From NCBI GenBank assembly GCA_965205725.1, contig OZ242189.1, forward strand, positions 2,170,001 through 2,234,000: 64,000 bases of DNA, given 5' to 3'. This document shows, one piece after another, positions 6,615 to 14,883 of this stretch. How positions within the stretch are numbered: position 1 is the first letter of the stretch; the number at the start of each line of letters is the position of its first letter. The translations under genes and the position numbers were made by a program. The notes under the pieces were generated by a model that was not told where the DNA came from, ran no database searches, and saw nothing but the letters and a program-made list of their open reading frames with translations. The stretch is from G965205725 sp965205725 (lineage in GTDB: Bacteria > Pseudomonadota > Gammaproteobacteria > Pseudomonadales > Halieaceae).

Positions 6615-9065
6615 ATGCGAAATACAGCAAGAGCTCTTGTCCCGCTGTCTGTTTTATCAGTAGCTCTCATCAACACTGCCCCGGTCTACGCACAAGAGGC
6701 GGCCCTTGAAGAGGTTGTGGTCACAGCCCAGCGCCGTGAACAGAACCTGCAAGAAGTACCCATCAGTGTCTCCGCCTTCACCGGTGCCTCCATCGATCAA
6801 CGCAATATCAAATCTGCCATCGACTATCTGGCTCTGACCCCCAATGTCAGCTTCACAGAAGACGGGCAGACTGGTAGCCGTGGTCTGGGTATCGCGATAC
6901 GCGGTATCAACAATCTGGTATCGGGCGAAAACGCATTCGTAAACTCAGTTGGCATCTATCTCGACGAATTCTCAGTGGCCTCTGTTCCCAATCAAGTGGC
7001 CAACCCCATGCTGCCAGATATGGAGCGGGTAGAAATTCTGCGCGGCCCACAGGGTACCTTCTTTGGCCGCAACGCACTGGGTGGCGCGCTCAACTTGAGT
7101 ACCAACAAGCCCACCGTTGATGGCATTGAAGGCTCCATCTCCATCGGCGGAGAGAGCTATGAAGACACTGGCGAAATGTACAGCCTCACGGGTGTTTTGA
7201 ATTTACCTGTTGCCGACACTTTCGCACTGCGCGGCATCTACTACTTCGAAGACAGTGACGGCTATGTAGAAAACGTCTGCGCCTCGGGCGCCAACCTGGC
7301 GGACTGTCCCGGAGCCGTAGAAAATGATTTCACTCCCAATGGCGCGGACGGCAGTGAACACGAATACAATATGTTCCGTTTGCACGCCGCCTTCGACCCC
7401 TCGGAAGATACCCGCATTCTGGCTTCTTTGTTCTATACTGATGAAGAACAGGCCACTGATGAAAATATTCCTTCAGGGGTACTTGATGTGGACTCCCTGG
7501 ACACTTTTGGTCAGGCAGACGGCGCGGTTAGCTCAGGCGTGGGGTTTTACCCACAAAATCAGAACAAGCTGAGCCATGATATCGATGAGGAAACCAGCAA
7601 TGAGTCGCTGGTGGCCATTTTAAACGTGTCACACAACATCAATGACAGTTTGAACGTGAAGTGGATCTCGGGCGTTATCGATGCGGAAACGAACCGCCTG
7701 TTTGACAACGACCTGGTCGGTGGGGCCGATGTCCTGGTACGCACCAACGAGTATAAAGGCAACTCCTGGAGTACAGAGCTACGCCTGACCGTGAGCGAAG
7801 ACAACTATGATTTCGTGGTTGGTGCTCTGTACGCGGAAGACCAACAGGAGCAGGACAACAACGTTGCCGTTTCCACCGACCCCACTGCTACTATTGGCGG
7901 TGTTGGCTTTGTGCCGGCCTTCCCCGCAGGTCTGGGCCTGGCGCGAAACTCTAAGAACTGGGAAGTTGAGAGTATCGCGGTATTCGCGGACTTGACCTAC
8001 CGTGTCAATGATCGCCTGGATATTATTTTCGGCGGCCGTTACACCGAAGACGAAGTCACTAACGAGTTGCAGGCTTACGGCATTGGCCCGACCTGCTGCA
8101 GCCCTGGTGATCCCGGTTTTTTCCCCAGCTTTGCCAACTCTGCCCGTCCTCCGGTCAGCGAAAACGACGCCTTTGAAGATTTCTCTCCCCGCGCAGTCAT
8201 TCGCTACGCGCTGAGCGAAGACTTCAACGTCTACGCCAATGTTTCAAAAGGCTACAAAGCGGGTGGTATAGCAATCGGCAACAACACCAACGCCGATGGT
8301 TCGCCCGGTTTTGGCGCACCCTTCAGCGAGGAGGAGCTGTGGAACTACGAACTCGGCTTCAAGAGCGAGTGGGCTGACAAGACTGTTCGTTTGAATGGCT
8401 CGTTCTTCTTCCTGGAGTGGGAGGATCTGCAGATGGAATCTTTCCGCTTCCTGACTCCGGGTGACCTGTCCTCAAACTTCGAGCAAACCATCAACGTGGA
8501 AAGCGCAGAAGCCTACGGTGCAGAACTGGAATTGCTGGCCGCAGTGACTGATCGTCTGACCATCGTTTCCAGCCTGGGTTACCTGGATTCTGAAATCACC
8601 AGCGACACCACCGCAGAAATCACTGGCGGATTCCTGGTAGATCTGGAAGGACTGGAACTGCCCAAAGCACCAGAGCTGACCTTTAGCATCAGTGGCGAGT
8701 ACCGCTTCCCCTTAGGTGACAGCGAAGGCTGGGTGCAGCTTGAGTTCATCCACCGCGACGGCCAGTTCTCTGACGTAGAGTCTCTGACTTATGAACAAAC
8801 CGACGAACCTCTGCCGAACTCAGAGTCAGGTGTTGCCAGAAACTCAATCGCAACTCACGGCGACTTCCCGTTCCGCACGCCAGATTACGACATCTGGAAC
8901 CTGCGCGCTGGCTACGATACGGAAAACTGGCAGTTTGTTGCCTACGTTCAGAACCTGGACGAGGAAGAGTACTTCACCGGTACCCAGGAAAACTTCGGTG
9001 TAACCGGTTTCCGTCTGCGTCCGCATCCGCGCATCATCGGCGGCAGCATCAAGTACAATTTCTAG
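6615..9065 (+). CDS. TonB-dependent outer membrane receptor
   Basis: This 816-residue receptor has a signal peptide (about residues 1-26, ending PVYAQ) and a TonB box (LEEVVVTAQRR). The plug domain shows VPISVSAF and the conserved MERVEILRGPQGTFFGRNALGGALN block. A 22-strand type barrel follows, and the protein ends in an aromatic residue (GGSIKYNF), the usual BamA recognition signal. Such receptors import siderophores, vitamins, glycans or other nutrients with energy from TonB-ExbBD. The substrate cannot be inferred from the sequence; the subfamily resembles the many Cellvibrionales/sphingomonad receptors for non-iron substrates. The RBS AGGA is 8 bp before the ATG. It is monocistronic, with a terminator directly after. 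Confidence 0.95.
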   Translation: MRNTARALVPLSVLSVALINTAPVYAQEAALEEVVVTAQRREQNLQEVPISVSAFTGASIDQRNIKSAIDYLALTPNVSFTEDGQTGSRGLGIAIRGINNLVSGENAFVNSVGIYLDEFSVASVPNQVANPMLPDMERVEILRGPQGTFFGRNALGGALNLSTNKPTVDGIEGSISIGGESYEDTGEMYSLTGVLNLPVADTFALRGIYYFEDSDGYVENVCASGANLADCPGAVENDFTPNGADGSEHEYNMFRLHAAFDPSEDTRILASLFYTDEEQATDENIPSGVLDVDSLDTFGQADGAVSSGVGFYPQNQNKLSHDIDEETSNESLVAILNVSHNINDSLNVKWISGVIDAETNRLFDNDLVGGADVLVRTNEYKGNSWSTELRLTVSEDNYDFVVGALYAEDQQEQDNNVAVSTDPTATIGGVGFVPAFPAGLGLARNSKNWEVESIAVFADLTYRVNDRLDIIFGGRYTEDEVTNELQAYGIGPTCCSPGDPGFFPSFANSARPPVSENDAFEDFSPRAVIRYALSEDFNVYANVSKGYKAGGIAIGNNTNADGSPGFGAPFSEEELWNYELGFKSEWADKTVRLNGSFFFLEWEDLQMESFRFLTPGDLSSNFEQTINVESAEAYGAELELLAAVTDRLTIVSSLGYLDSEITSDTTAEITGGFLVDLEGLELPKAPELTFSISGEYRFPLGDSEGWVQLEFIHRDGQFSDVESLTYEQTDEPLPNSESGVARNSIATHGDFPFRTPDYDIWNLRAGYDTENWQFVAYVQNLDEEEYFTGTQENFGVTGFRLRPHPRIIGGSIKYNF

Positions 9066-9112
9066 GCCAGAACTCAAGCGCTATAAACTTAAGCACTATA
9101 AAGAAAGGAAAG

Positions 9113-9138
9113 AAAGGGGAGCTTCGGCTCCCCTTTTT
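9113..9138 (+). terminator. Rho-independent terminator of the TonB receptor gene
   Basis: The stem GGGGAGC (9116-9122), UUCG tetraloop and GCTCCCC (9127-9133) are followed by TTTTT. A preceding AAA can pair with the first Ts. It lies 48 bp after the receptor stop codon. Confidence 0.95.
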
Positions 9139-9431
9139 ATTTCTGGTATCCTGACTTCTGACATCATAGCGAGGCACTTTAAATACTACATCTTTAGAGA
9201 TTGCCAACTGTGAAGAGAAATGTAGCCGCATTTTCGGGCACTGCGCCAGCCATCGGCAAAGCCGGTCACGAGACCGGCAATCACAATCGGAGCCAGCCGC
9301 CACTGGCTGGTTTTTCCACTGCTTTGACTGGTTTTCCACTGCATAAAAAACCGCGCTGCCCCGGTAGAAGCCAAGGACTATCAAGCAACGACGCGAGCGC
9401 GGGCACCCCTTTGGCACAGCGGCGGAGCTAG
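9139..9431. other. Intergenic stretch without a convincing gene
   Basis: The segment lies between the receptor terminator and the end of the convergent TIGR04076 gene. It contains a 6-bp inverted repeat GCCGGT/ACCGGC at 9261-9278 that, read on the minus strand, is followed by TTT and could be a weak terminator for the minus-strand operon. A 62-codon minus-strand frame (9186-9374) with one hydrophobic patch is present, but has no family resemblance. Confidence 0.4.
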
Positions 9432-9773
9432 TCAATCTTCCCAGGCAATCGGACTGATCGCATCGTGCCTGAACGTCTGCTTGCCAACGCGGTCCACGCG
9501 CATTGTCAAACCACAATGTGGGTCGGGGCACAGGGCCCGGGTATCCGTTTCCATCCAGTCGGCAGGATGGCACAGGCGCTGCTTCGCGGGTAAAAGCGGA
9601 ATAACAGACTGCAGCGCATACAAACAAAAATCAGCGCCGTGGGGCATCGATATTTTACCGCCCTTTAGATAAACCGCGTCACCCTCGCTCATAGTGCAGG
9701 TGCAGTTGCCTGTAATTGACTCGACAACTATTTTCAGGTCGTGCAACTCAAATTCATCACTACTCATTCCCAA
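9432..9773 (-). CDS. TIGR04076-family protein
   Basis: This 113-residue protein matches the layout of the TIGR04076 family as I remember it. It starts with a strand (HDLKIVVESITGNCTCTMSEGD), then a KGGKISMP segment, a central CLYALQSVIPLLPA helix and a Cys-rich end (ALCPDPHCGLTMRVDR). The function is not established; the paired cysteines suggest metal or redox chemistry. Its start overlaps the end of the upstream flavoprotein gene by 10 bp, so the two are translated from one message. Confidence 0.75.
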   Translation of the reverse strand: MGMSSDEFELHDLKIVVESITGNCTCTMSEGDAVYLKGGKISMPHGADFCLYALQSVIPLLPAKQRLCHPADWMETDTRALCPDPHCGLTMRVDRVGKQTFRHDAISPIAWED

Positions 9774-10762
9774 CTCCCCAAACCAGCCCGCAAGGCCGGC
9801 AGCACATGCTCCCCTAGCAACTCCAACCCCGAGCTCGCCGTCAAACCATGAGGCGTACCAAACTCGATACGAGCGGCACCCGCTTCGAATACTGCCTCAC
9901 ATTGTGCAATGACGTCCGCAGGCGTTCCCGCCATGGCAAATGGGGTCAGTAGCTCATCCGATATAAATCCTGCCGCAGCCTCGAAATCGTAGATTGCTGC
10001 TGCGGCCTTAACGCCGTTCAGTATTGCCGGATCAATCTCCAGCGTTTTATCCAGCTCTGCAACCACCGGTAAATACAACGCGACTTCCTTTTTGGCGAGA
10101 TGTTTTGCCAGCTTTGGGTTCTCATCGATAACGGTGACTGCACCCATCACAATCTCAGTATGGGCGGACGCTCCAAGCTGATCGAGCACCTGTTTATAGT
10201 GCAAAACAACAGCGGGGTTCGCCGAACCCCCCAATTTTATCTCATTGCAGTGGTCGTGACAGGCGGCAATGGTTTTCTCGCCCCAGGAGCCCAGAAGAAA
10301 CGGAATATGCCCGCTCGGCAAACCCCAGCGCAAGCTGTCACCGCCCTGTAGAGGATACAATTCCTGATCCAGTGGGTCTTTGTTCCCGCTCAATAAATGT
10401 CGAATGCAAATCATCGCCTGTGATAGAGACTCAATGGGCTTTGCGCCAGCAATACCCACGAAATCCAGCCAGCCACCACGCGCTAGACCCAGGTAATTTC
10501 TACCCGGCGCGACTTCAGCGATTAAGCTCATATTGCCCGCGATATTAATGGGGTGGCAAGTATAGGGATTTACCGCAGCGACACCAATACGCGCCGCAGA
10601 CGTATGGCGAGCAATTTCCAGTAGGGGCAACCAGGCAGGCTGAAACAGTATATCGTTATAAACACTGATACCGTTAAATCCCAGAGCTTCAGCACGAGCC
10701 GCCAGCGGGCCGTAATCTGCGAGCGCCTTGTCGGTTTGAAAGGCAATGGACAAATTTTTCAT
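9764..10762 (-). CDS. Luciferase-like (LLM class) flavin- or F420-dependent oxidoreductase
   Basis: This 332-residue protein has the bacterial-luciferase TIM-barrel pattern: AEALGFNGISVYNDILFQPAWLPL near the N-terminus, a Gly-rich LGLARGGWLDFVG segment, PFLLGSWGEKTIAACHDHCNEIKLGG in the middle, and AMAGTPADVIAQCEAVFEAGAARIEFG near the C-terminus. The last block resembles the Mer/F420-type branch of the family. It would act in the cytoplasm on an unknown substrate. The NRAMP-like gene ends 29 bp upstream, so it probably continues the same minus-strand operon. Confidence 0.8.
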   Translation of the reverse strand: MKNLSIAFQTDKALADYGPLAARAEALGFNGISVYNDILFQPAWLPLLEIARHTSAARIGVAAVNPYTCHPINIAGNMSLIAEVAPGRNYLGLARGGWLDFVGIAGAKPIESLSQAMICIRHLLSGNKDPLDQELYPLQGGDSLRWGLPSGHIPFLLGSWGEKTIAACHDHCNEIKLGGSANPAVVLHYKQVLDQLGASAHTEIVMGAVTVIDENPKLAKHLAKKEVALYLPVVAELDKTLEIDPAILNGVKAAAAIYDFEAAAGFISDELLTPFAMAGTPADVIAQCEAVFEAGAARIEFGTPHGLTASSGLELLGEHVLPALRAGLGSWE

Positions 10763-10791
10763 TTTTTCTTCACCAGTAACAGTATCGCCAG

Positions 10792-12111
10792 CTAAAGCAG
10801 CGCCAGATAGTCGGGTAATTTCTCAATCATGAGCCACAGGGATAAAAGGAGCGCAGCGACCATAACCAGGTTGCGTGGCGCGCTCGCACGGTTGTCACCC
10901 ATGACCTCTTGCTGATTGATCAAGCTCAGCACAATCGCAATCACCAGCGGAATCACGATGACATTGAAACCCATCAGCAACAACACTTTGAGCAATGCCG
11001 GGAAGCTCCAAAACGGCGCCAACACCGCTGGAACAACAATCCAGCACAGCAGAAAACGCCTAAAAAGCAGATTAGCTTCACGGTCGCGCCAATCCTTACC
11101 GAGCATATCCAGGCAGAAGTAGCACATCACCTGAACCACCACTACGAAGGTCGTCAGCGCGGCGATCATCAGGCCCGCAGTAAACACCAGCGGCCCCAGA
11201 AAACCCAACCCGGCAGGGAATGCGTTGACCAGCACCCGCGCCGCTTCGCTGACCGTGTCGATATTGGCGTGATCTGCCAATGGATAGAGCGCGAAACCGC
11301 CTGCGATGACTACAAAGATCGAGTAACCGCCAAAAATCAGACCGAGATTGATTACCGACCCGCGCAGCTCTTTTTTCAGGTCGGGATCACCGCGCAAGTT
11401 ATCTGCGGACATATAGGGAATTCCCAGCAGTGCCGCTGGTGCCAGCGCACTGCCCACGATGGCAATCAGCGAACCCGTACTGCTGCGCACACCATCGCTG
11501 CTACTAATCGGCAGGTCAGGCGGAATTGTGGGCACAAAACCCGCCACAATTTGGGTGAACTGACTGAGACCGCCCAACGCCACCACCATGAAACCGATAA
11601 ACATCGCCACCATCAGTGCCGTCATCATTTTTTGCAGCCGCTGATAGCCACCGCTGGTGAGCAACCAGACCAGGCCCAGCCCCAGGCTTAAGGAGAGACC
11701 CACTTCCCACATTTGGTAACTGGCGACAGAGTCTGCTGAAGCACCGACCTGGGGCGGATAAAAACCAAACAACGACATCAGCGAGGCAGTCATTACCGAC
11801 ATCTGACCCATGCCAATCAGTAAATGAACCGGCACATTGATCGCTAAAATGACCCAGGCAACCGCCGGATGAATACGGCTGCGGATAAGACTGAACATGC
11901 CCTGACGGGGGTTTAGCAAGCCAACGCGCGATGCCGAATCGACCGAAATGACAAACAGCGGCAGCATCACGGGTATAACCCAAAGCAGACTGTAACCAAA
12001 CCACGCCCCCGCCAATATCAGGGAGGCGGCCGCGCCTGCGCCCATAGTACCGGCGGCCATAACCGCAGCGGGACCTGCCAGGCGATAAAACAGTTGCTTC
12101 AAAATGCTCAC
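10792..12111 (-). CDS. NRAMP-fold (Mn/Fe transporter superfamily) membrane protein lacking the canonical metal motifs
   Basis: This 439-residue protein has about eleven membrane segments. The N-terminal GPAAVMAAGTMGAGAAASLI segment occupies the place of the DPGN helix of NRAMP transporters. A GIPYMSADNLRGDPDLKKELRGS block occupies the place of the MPH-containing sixth helix. Neither DPGN nor MPH is present, so the usual transition-metal site is missing. It may carry another ion or a small organic solute. Its start overlaps the stop of the secreted-protein gene by 4 bp (ATGA), so the two are coupled. The pairing with a secreted protein and an Fe-S/corrinoid enzyme suggests cofactor or substrate supply (inference). 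Confidence 0.75.
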   Translation of the reverse strand: MSILKQLFYRLAGPAAVMAAGTMGAGAAASLILAGAWFGYSLLWVIPVMLPLFVISVDSASRVGLLNPRQGMFSLIRSRIHPAVAWVILAINVPVHLLIGMGQMSVMTASLMSLFGFYPPQVGASADSVASYQMWEVGLSLSLGLGLVWLLTSGGYQRLQKMMTALMVAMFIGFMVVALGGLSQFTQIVAGFVPTIPPDLPISSSDGVRSSTGSLIAIVGSALAPAALLGIPYMSADNLRGDPDLKKELRGSVINLGLIFGGYSIFVVIAGGFALYPLADHANIDTVSEAARVLVNAFPAGLGFLGPLVFTAGLMIAALTTFVVVVQVMCYFCLDMLGKDWRDREANLLFRRFLLCWIVVPAVLAPFWSFPALLKVLLLMGFNVIVIPLVIAIVLSLINQQEVMGDNRASAPRNLVMVAALLLSLWLMIEKLPDYLALL

Positions 12112-12965
12112 TGCGGAACCGCTTGTCCTGCGTCAAACTGTTTAAGAATCCTGGGGCAATCTTCGGCGCCAACCGCAGTACCAGTGGTTTGAATATCCAA
12201 AAAAGTGGTCGTCGCGAAAGTACCAAAGGCTACGACATCGTAATCTTTGCTGGTATCCAATACCGCATGTTCAACTGAAAGCTGATAGGCGTTGTTCGGT
12301 TTTAATCGCTCGGCTTCTATAACGAAGGAGGTGTCCGCATAGGTGAGATAGGGTGTATCTTCAAAAGGCCTTCCGCTATGTGCACGACGCACGCCCTGGC
12401 AGTCACCCAATATGACAAACAGCAGGTCATCCATAATTCCCAGGGGGTCTGCGCCACCATCACTAAACTCACTCCAGGTGACCCGCAAATCCAAATTGGG
12501 ATCGATTTTGTCCGCCGCTACTGCTTCCCCGTTTTGCGACAGATAAATTCTCGGTGCTGGGGGAATGCCCGAGCCGGCTTGCTTTGGATTTCCCAGAGCC
12601 ACTACTTGACTGACTGTACCCACTGAGGGCGCCGTATAGTGAAAGATGTAGTCGCCATCCGGGTAATTGGCCTCTAGTTGCGCCTCGCTGGCGTAGCGAC
12701 CGCCGTGCATCTCCAGCGCATAACCGCTGTCCTCGAACGGCACGCCATGCTCACTCGGCGGAGCCTGCAAACTGGATGGGCTGGCGGTACCTCCCGGCTG
12801 TAGAAAAATTTCCGCAAAGAAATGGTAATTCAGTACCCGCGTATCGCCAGTGAGGCTCTGTCGATGGTTGGCTGTTTTACCCGCCACTATAAAAGTGATG
12901 TCGGTTTGCTCTGCAACCGTATACGGCGACATCACACAGGCAAGAACCATCATTAATCGTTTCAT
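12108..12965 (-). CDS. Secreted protein of unknown function
   Basis: This 285-residue protein begins with a typical Sec signal peptide (MKRLMMVLACVMSPYTVA, cleavage likely before EQ). The mature part is beta-rich, with strands such as RVLNYHFFAEIFLQPGG, GYALEMHGGRYASEAQL and VVAFGTFATTTFLDIQTTG. Cysteines in LGDCQG and AEDCPR could form a disulfide. I recognise no family. It would act in the periplasm or outside the cell. It is followed with a 4-bp overlap by the NRAMP-like permease and preceded 36 bp upstream by the dehalogenase-like gene. Confidence 0.7.
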   Translation of the reverse strand: MKRLMMVLACVMSPYTVAEQTDITFIVAGKTANHRQSLTGDTRVLNYHFFAEIFLQPGGTASPSSLQAPPSEHGVPFEDSGYALEMHGGRYASEAQLEANYPDGDYIFHYTAPSVGTVSQVVALGNPKQAGSGIPPAPRIYLSQNGEAVAADKIDPNLDLRVTWSEFSDGGADPLGIMDDLLFVILGDCQGVRRAHSGRPFEDTPYLTYADTSFVIEAERLKPNNAYQLSVEHAVLDTSKDYDVVAFGTFATTTFLDIQTTGTAVGAEDCPRILKQFDAGQAVPQ

Positions 12966-13001
12966 AGAACTGCCTCGGCACTGTCCAGGTTATCGCTGGC
13001 T

Positions 13002-14180
13002 TTATTGTTGCTGCCACCACCAGCCCGACTTGTGCCGGTCTCGGTTCAGCAATGTGTCGTCGAGCCAAAGCGCCAGTGCGCGCAGAGGTGAACCTGCTAA
13101 CTTACGCCACCAGCGGTTATACCACTTAGAGTAGTCGCGATTATAGGGACACACCCGAATACAGATAGAGCAATCCGTATTTTGGTTGGCCCAGAACTTA
13201 AAACACTTCTCTGCATCCACAGTCCATTTCGACACGCCTATAAGGTTTGATTTGTTGTGTATTTTGGCAGAGGGCTCGGTAAAGGGTATGGCTTTAGGCG
13301 GACAACCCGTGGCACAGCGATCACAAATATCGCAGAAGGCTTTCACACCAAACTTTTTCGGCTGGTCGTGCAGCAGGGGCAGATCAGTAAAAATTCGCCC
13401 CAGCCGCAAACGCGGCCCATACTCTTCGGTAATCAGCAAACTGTGCCGTCCCACTTCGCCAAAACCCGCTTGCACAGCCAGGGGAATACCCAGGGACGAA
13501 TCATTCATGGTGGCGTAGGCGCGATAACCAAGGTTGCGAATATACTGCGCCAGCGTGAGCAAGGTCAGCGCATCGTAGGAATAGCCCAGGCCCGTTGCAC
13601 TGCCCGCTAAAGCCGACGGCACGGTTTTAGTGAGATCGACGTCCATAGACTCGCCCACCACAATCACATGGGGTAAGTCTCTGGGAATATCCAGCGGCTT
13701 GCTGGTCAGGGCACGTTCATCAAAAATAGCCTGGTACATCCAGCGCTCGTCGTAGCCGCATACGCCGCACAGATCCGCGCCACACAGACCAGCCACTTTG
13801 CGCACATCGGCGGTGGCCTGCTTTTCACTTTCAAAGGGAAATGGCTCCGGCCAACCCTCTTCGTGGGTAGTGAAGTGATCAAAGAAGCCCTCCTTGCGCC
13901 CGGTTTCATCGCGGTTGATATCGCGCAGGACGTTTGTCACATGCCAGGCCGCGTTTCTGAGCGCGTAATCACGCTGGCTAAAGCCATCTGTTTTCCTGGA
14001 GCGGGCTTCCGGCATAAAGTAGCCGCGAAAAAACTTCACCGCTTTGTCAGACATAACCTCCGGGTCCCACTGGGAGCGGCAGTAGATATCGTTGCGCTGA
14101 TCGAAGCGCTGAAAATTCTCCAGCACGTCAAATCCGGTGAGTTCATCTACGGGACGTTTATGTATGTTGTTCTCGCTCAT
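13002..14180 (-). CDS. Reductive-dehalogenase-like / QueG-like iron-sulfur protein, cytoplasmic
   Basis: This 392-residue protein carries two 4Fe-4S motifs near its C-terminus: C283-X2-C286-X2-C289-X3-C293-P and C326...C337-X2-C340-X3-C344-P, as in RdhA reductive dehalogenases and epoxyqueuosine reductase. The block NDSSLGIPLAVQAGFGEVGRHSLL (229-252) corresponds to the corrinoid-pocket region of these families. There is no twin-arginine signal, so it would be a soluble, non-respiratory member. The length fits neither the short QueG form nor the 700-residue catabolic RdhA with a fused reductase. A separate electron donor would be needed. It is the first gene of the minus-strand group and is divergent from a MarR gene. 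Its start is preceded by an array of 21-bp repeats, each with its own ATG. Dehalogenation is an inference from family. Confidence 0.8.
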   Translation of the reverse strand: MSENNIHKRPVDELTGFDVLENFQRFDQRNDIYCRSQWDPEVMSDKAVKFFRGYFMPEARSRKTDGFSQRDYALRNAAWHVTNVLRDINRDETGRKEGFFDHFTTHEEGWPEPFPFESEKQATADVRKVAGLCGADLCGVCGYDERWMYQAIFDERALTSKPLDIPRDLPHVIVVGESMDVDLTKTVPSALAGSATGLGYSYDALTLLTLAQYIRNLGYRAYATMNDSSLGIPLAVQAGFGEVGRHSLLITEEYGPRLRLGRIFTDLPLLHDQPKKFGVKAFCDICDRCATGCPPKAIPFTEPSAKIHNKSNLIGVSKWTVDAEKCFKFWANQNTDCSICIRVCPYNRDYSKWYNRWWRKLAGSPLRALALWLDDTLLNRDRHKSGWWWQQQ

Positions 14181-14193
14181 GGCTCTTTAGCAG

Positions 14194-14340
14194 CGCTCAT
14201 GGCTGTCTTGTTCTCGCTCATGGCTGTCTTGTTCTCGCTCATGGCTGTCTTTTTCTTGCTCATGGCTGTCTTGTTCTCGCTCATGGCTGTCTTGTTCTTG
14301 CTCATGGCTGTCTTGTTCTTGCTCATGGCTGTCTTGTTCT
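14194..14340. repeat. Seven 21-bp tandem repeats directly upstream of the dehalogenase-like start
   Basis: Seven consecutive 21-bp units (minus-strand consensus ATGAGCGAGAACAAGACAGC plus C) differ from each other by one or two bases. A partial eighth unit begins at 14341, and a diverged 20-bp unit leads into the gene start at 14180. The unit is a copy of the gene's own first codons (ATGAGCGAGAAC). On the minus strand the units form an open frame from 14383 to 14177 encoding repeats of M-S-E/K-N/K-K-T-A. Its TGA overlaps the ATG of the downstream gene (ATGA). Because the unit is a multiple of three, copy-number change keeps the frame open. Confidence 0.95.
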
Positions 14341-14360
14341 CGCTCATGGCTGTATAGTAG

Positions 14361-14381
14361 GATATCCATTTGTTGGATATC
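14361..14381. promoter_or_regulatory. Inverted repeat, likely MarR operator
   Basis: GATATCC (14361-14367) and GGATATC (14375-14381) form a perfect 7-bp inverted repeat with a 7-bp spacer. It lies 12 bp before the MarR ATG and between the MarR gene and the divergent dehalogenase-like gene. MarR proteins bind such palindromes in their own promoters, so autoregulation plus control of both sides is plausible. Confidence 0.65.
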
Positions 14382-14392
14382 AAATATTATTT

Positions 14393-14854
14393 ATGACCAA
14401 GTCTGGCAGATCAGAATCTGACTCACTGCAACTGGGCAACCTGCCGGATATGGTAGGCGTAGAACTGCGCATCTGCCAAATACTGACCGAAAAGGCATTT
14501 CGGAAGTTTAGCCACACTCAGGTCTCAGCCGGTGTGTTTATGATTTTGTCGCTAATCAGCAAAAATCCGGGGCAGAAGCAATCGACCCTGGCCGCCGAGG
14601 TCAAGCTGGACCGCTCTACAATGGTGCCCATTATCGACCGCTGTGAACGCCAGGGCTGGGTTGAGCGAAAGCCCTATGAGGGCGACCGTCGGGCCTACGC
14701 GATTCACCTGACCACCAAGGGCAACCGGCTAATGGCCAAACTGGAATCAAATATTCTCGAGCTGGAACAGACCATTAGTGCCCACATGGGTAAAAAGAAC
14801 AGGGCTCAGCTCCTGGGTTTACTGAAAAAACTGCAAGCAGCGCTGCCCGCCTAG
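14393..14854 (+). CDS. MarR-family transcriptional regulator
   Basis: This 153-residue protein has the MarR fold: a dimerising N-terminal helix, a winged helix with recognition helix LAAEVKLDRSTMVPIIDRCERQGWV, and a wing with the DRRAYAIHLTTKG signature (D-x-R). MarR proteins are usually released from DNA by aromatic or phenolic ligands. It sits 30 bp upstream of the PrnB-like gene and divergent from the dehalogenase-like gene, so it probably senses the substrate of these clusters. Start ATG 14393, 12 bp after the operator-like palindrome. Confidence 0.9.
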   Translation: MTKSGRSESDSLQLGNLPDMVGVELRICQILTEKAFRKFSHTQVSAGVFMILSLISKNPGQKQSTLAAEVKLDRSTMVPIIDRCERQGWVERKPYEGDRRAYAIHLTTKGNRLMAKLESNILELEQTISAHMGKKNRAQLLGLLKKLQAALPA

Positions 14855-14883
14855 CTGTAGCGAATGAGTTAGAGGTTTTAAAA

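Noticed and set aside
9049..9627. 192-codon minus-strand frame
   Set aside because: It overlaps the end of the TonB receptor, its terminator and the TIGR04076 gene in another frame, and the residue pattern is that of a shadow frame.
10909..11691. 260-codon plus-strand frame rich in His and Gln
   Set aside because: Antisense of the NRAMP-like gene; the His/Gln bias is the usual mirror of hydrophobic codons.
14194..14340. CRISPR array
   Set aside because: The units are contiguous without spacers and encode in-frame peptide repeats.
13863..14357. 164-codon plus-strand frame with MAVLFSL repeats
   Set aside because: It is only the reverse side of the 21-bp repeat array joined to the antisense of the dehalogenase-like gene; no promoter or family support.
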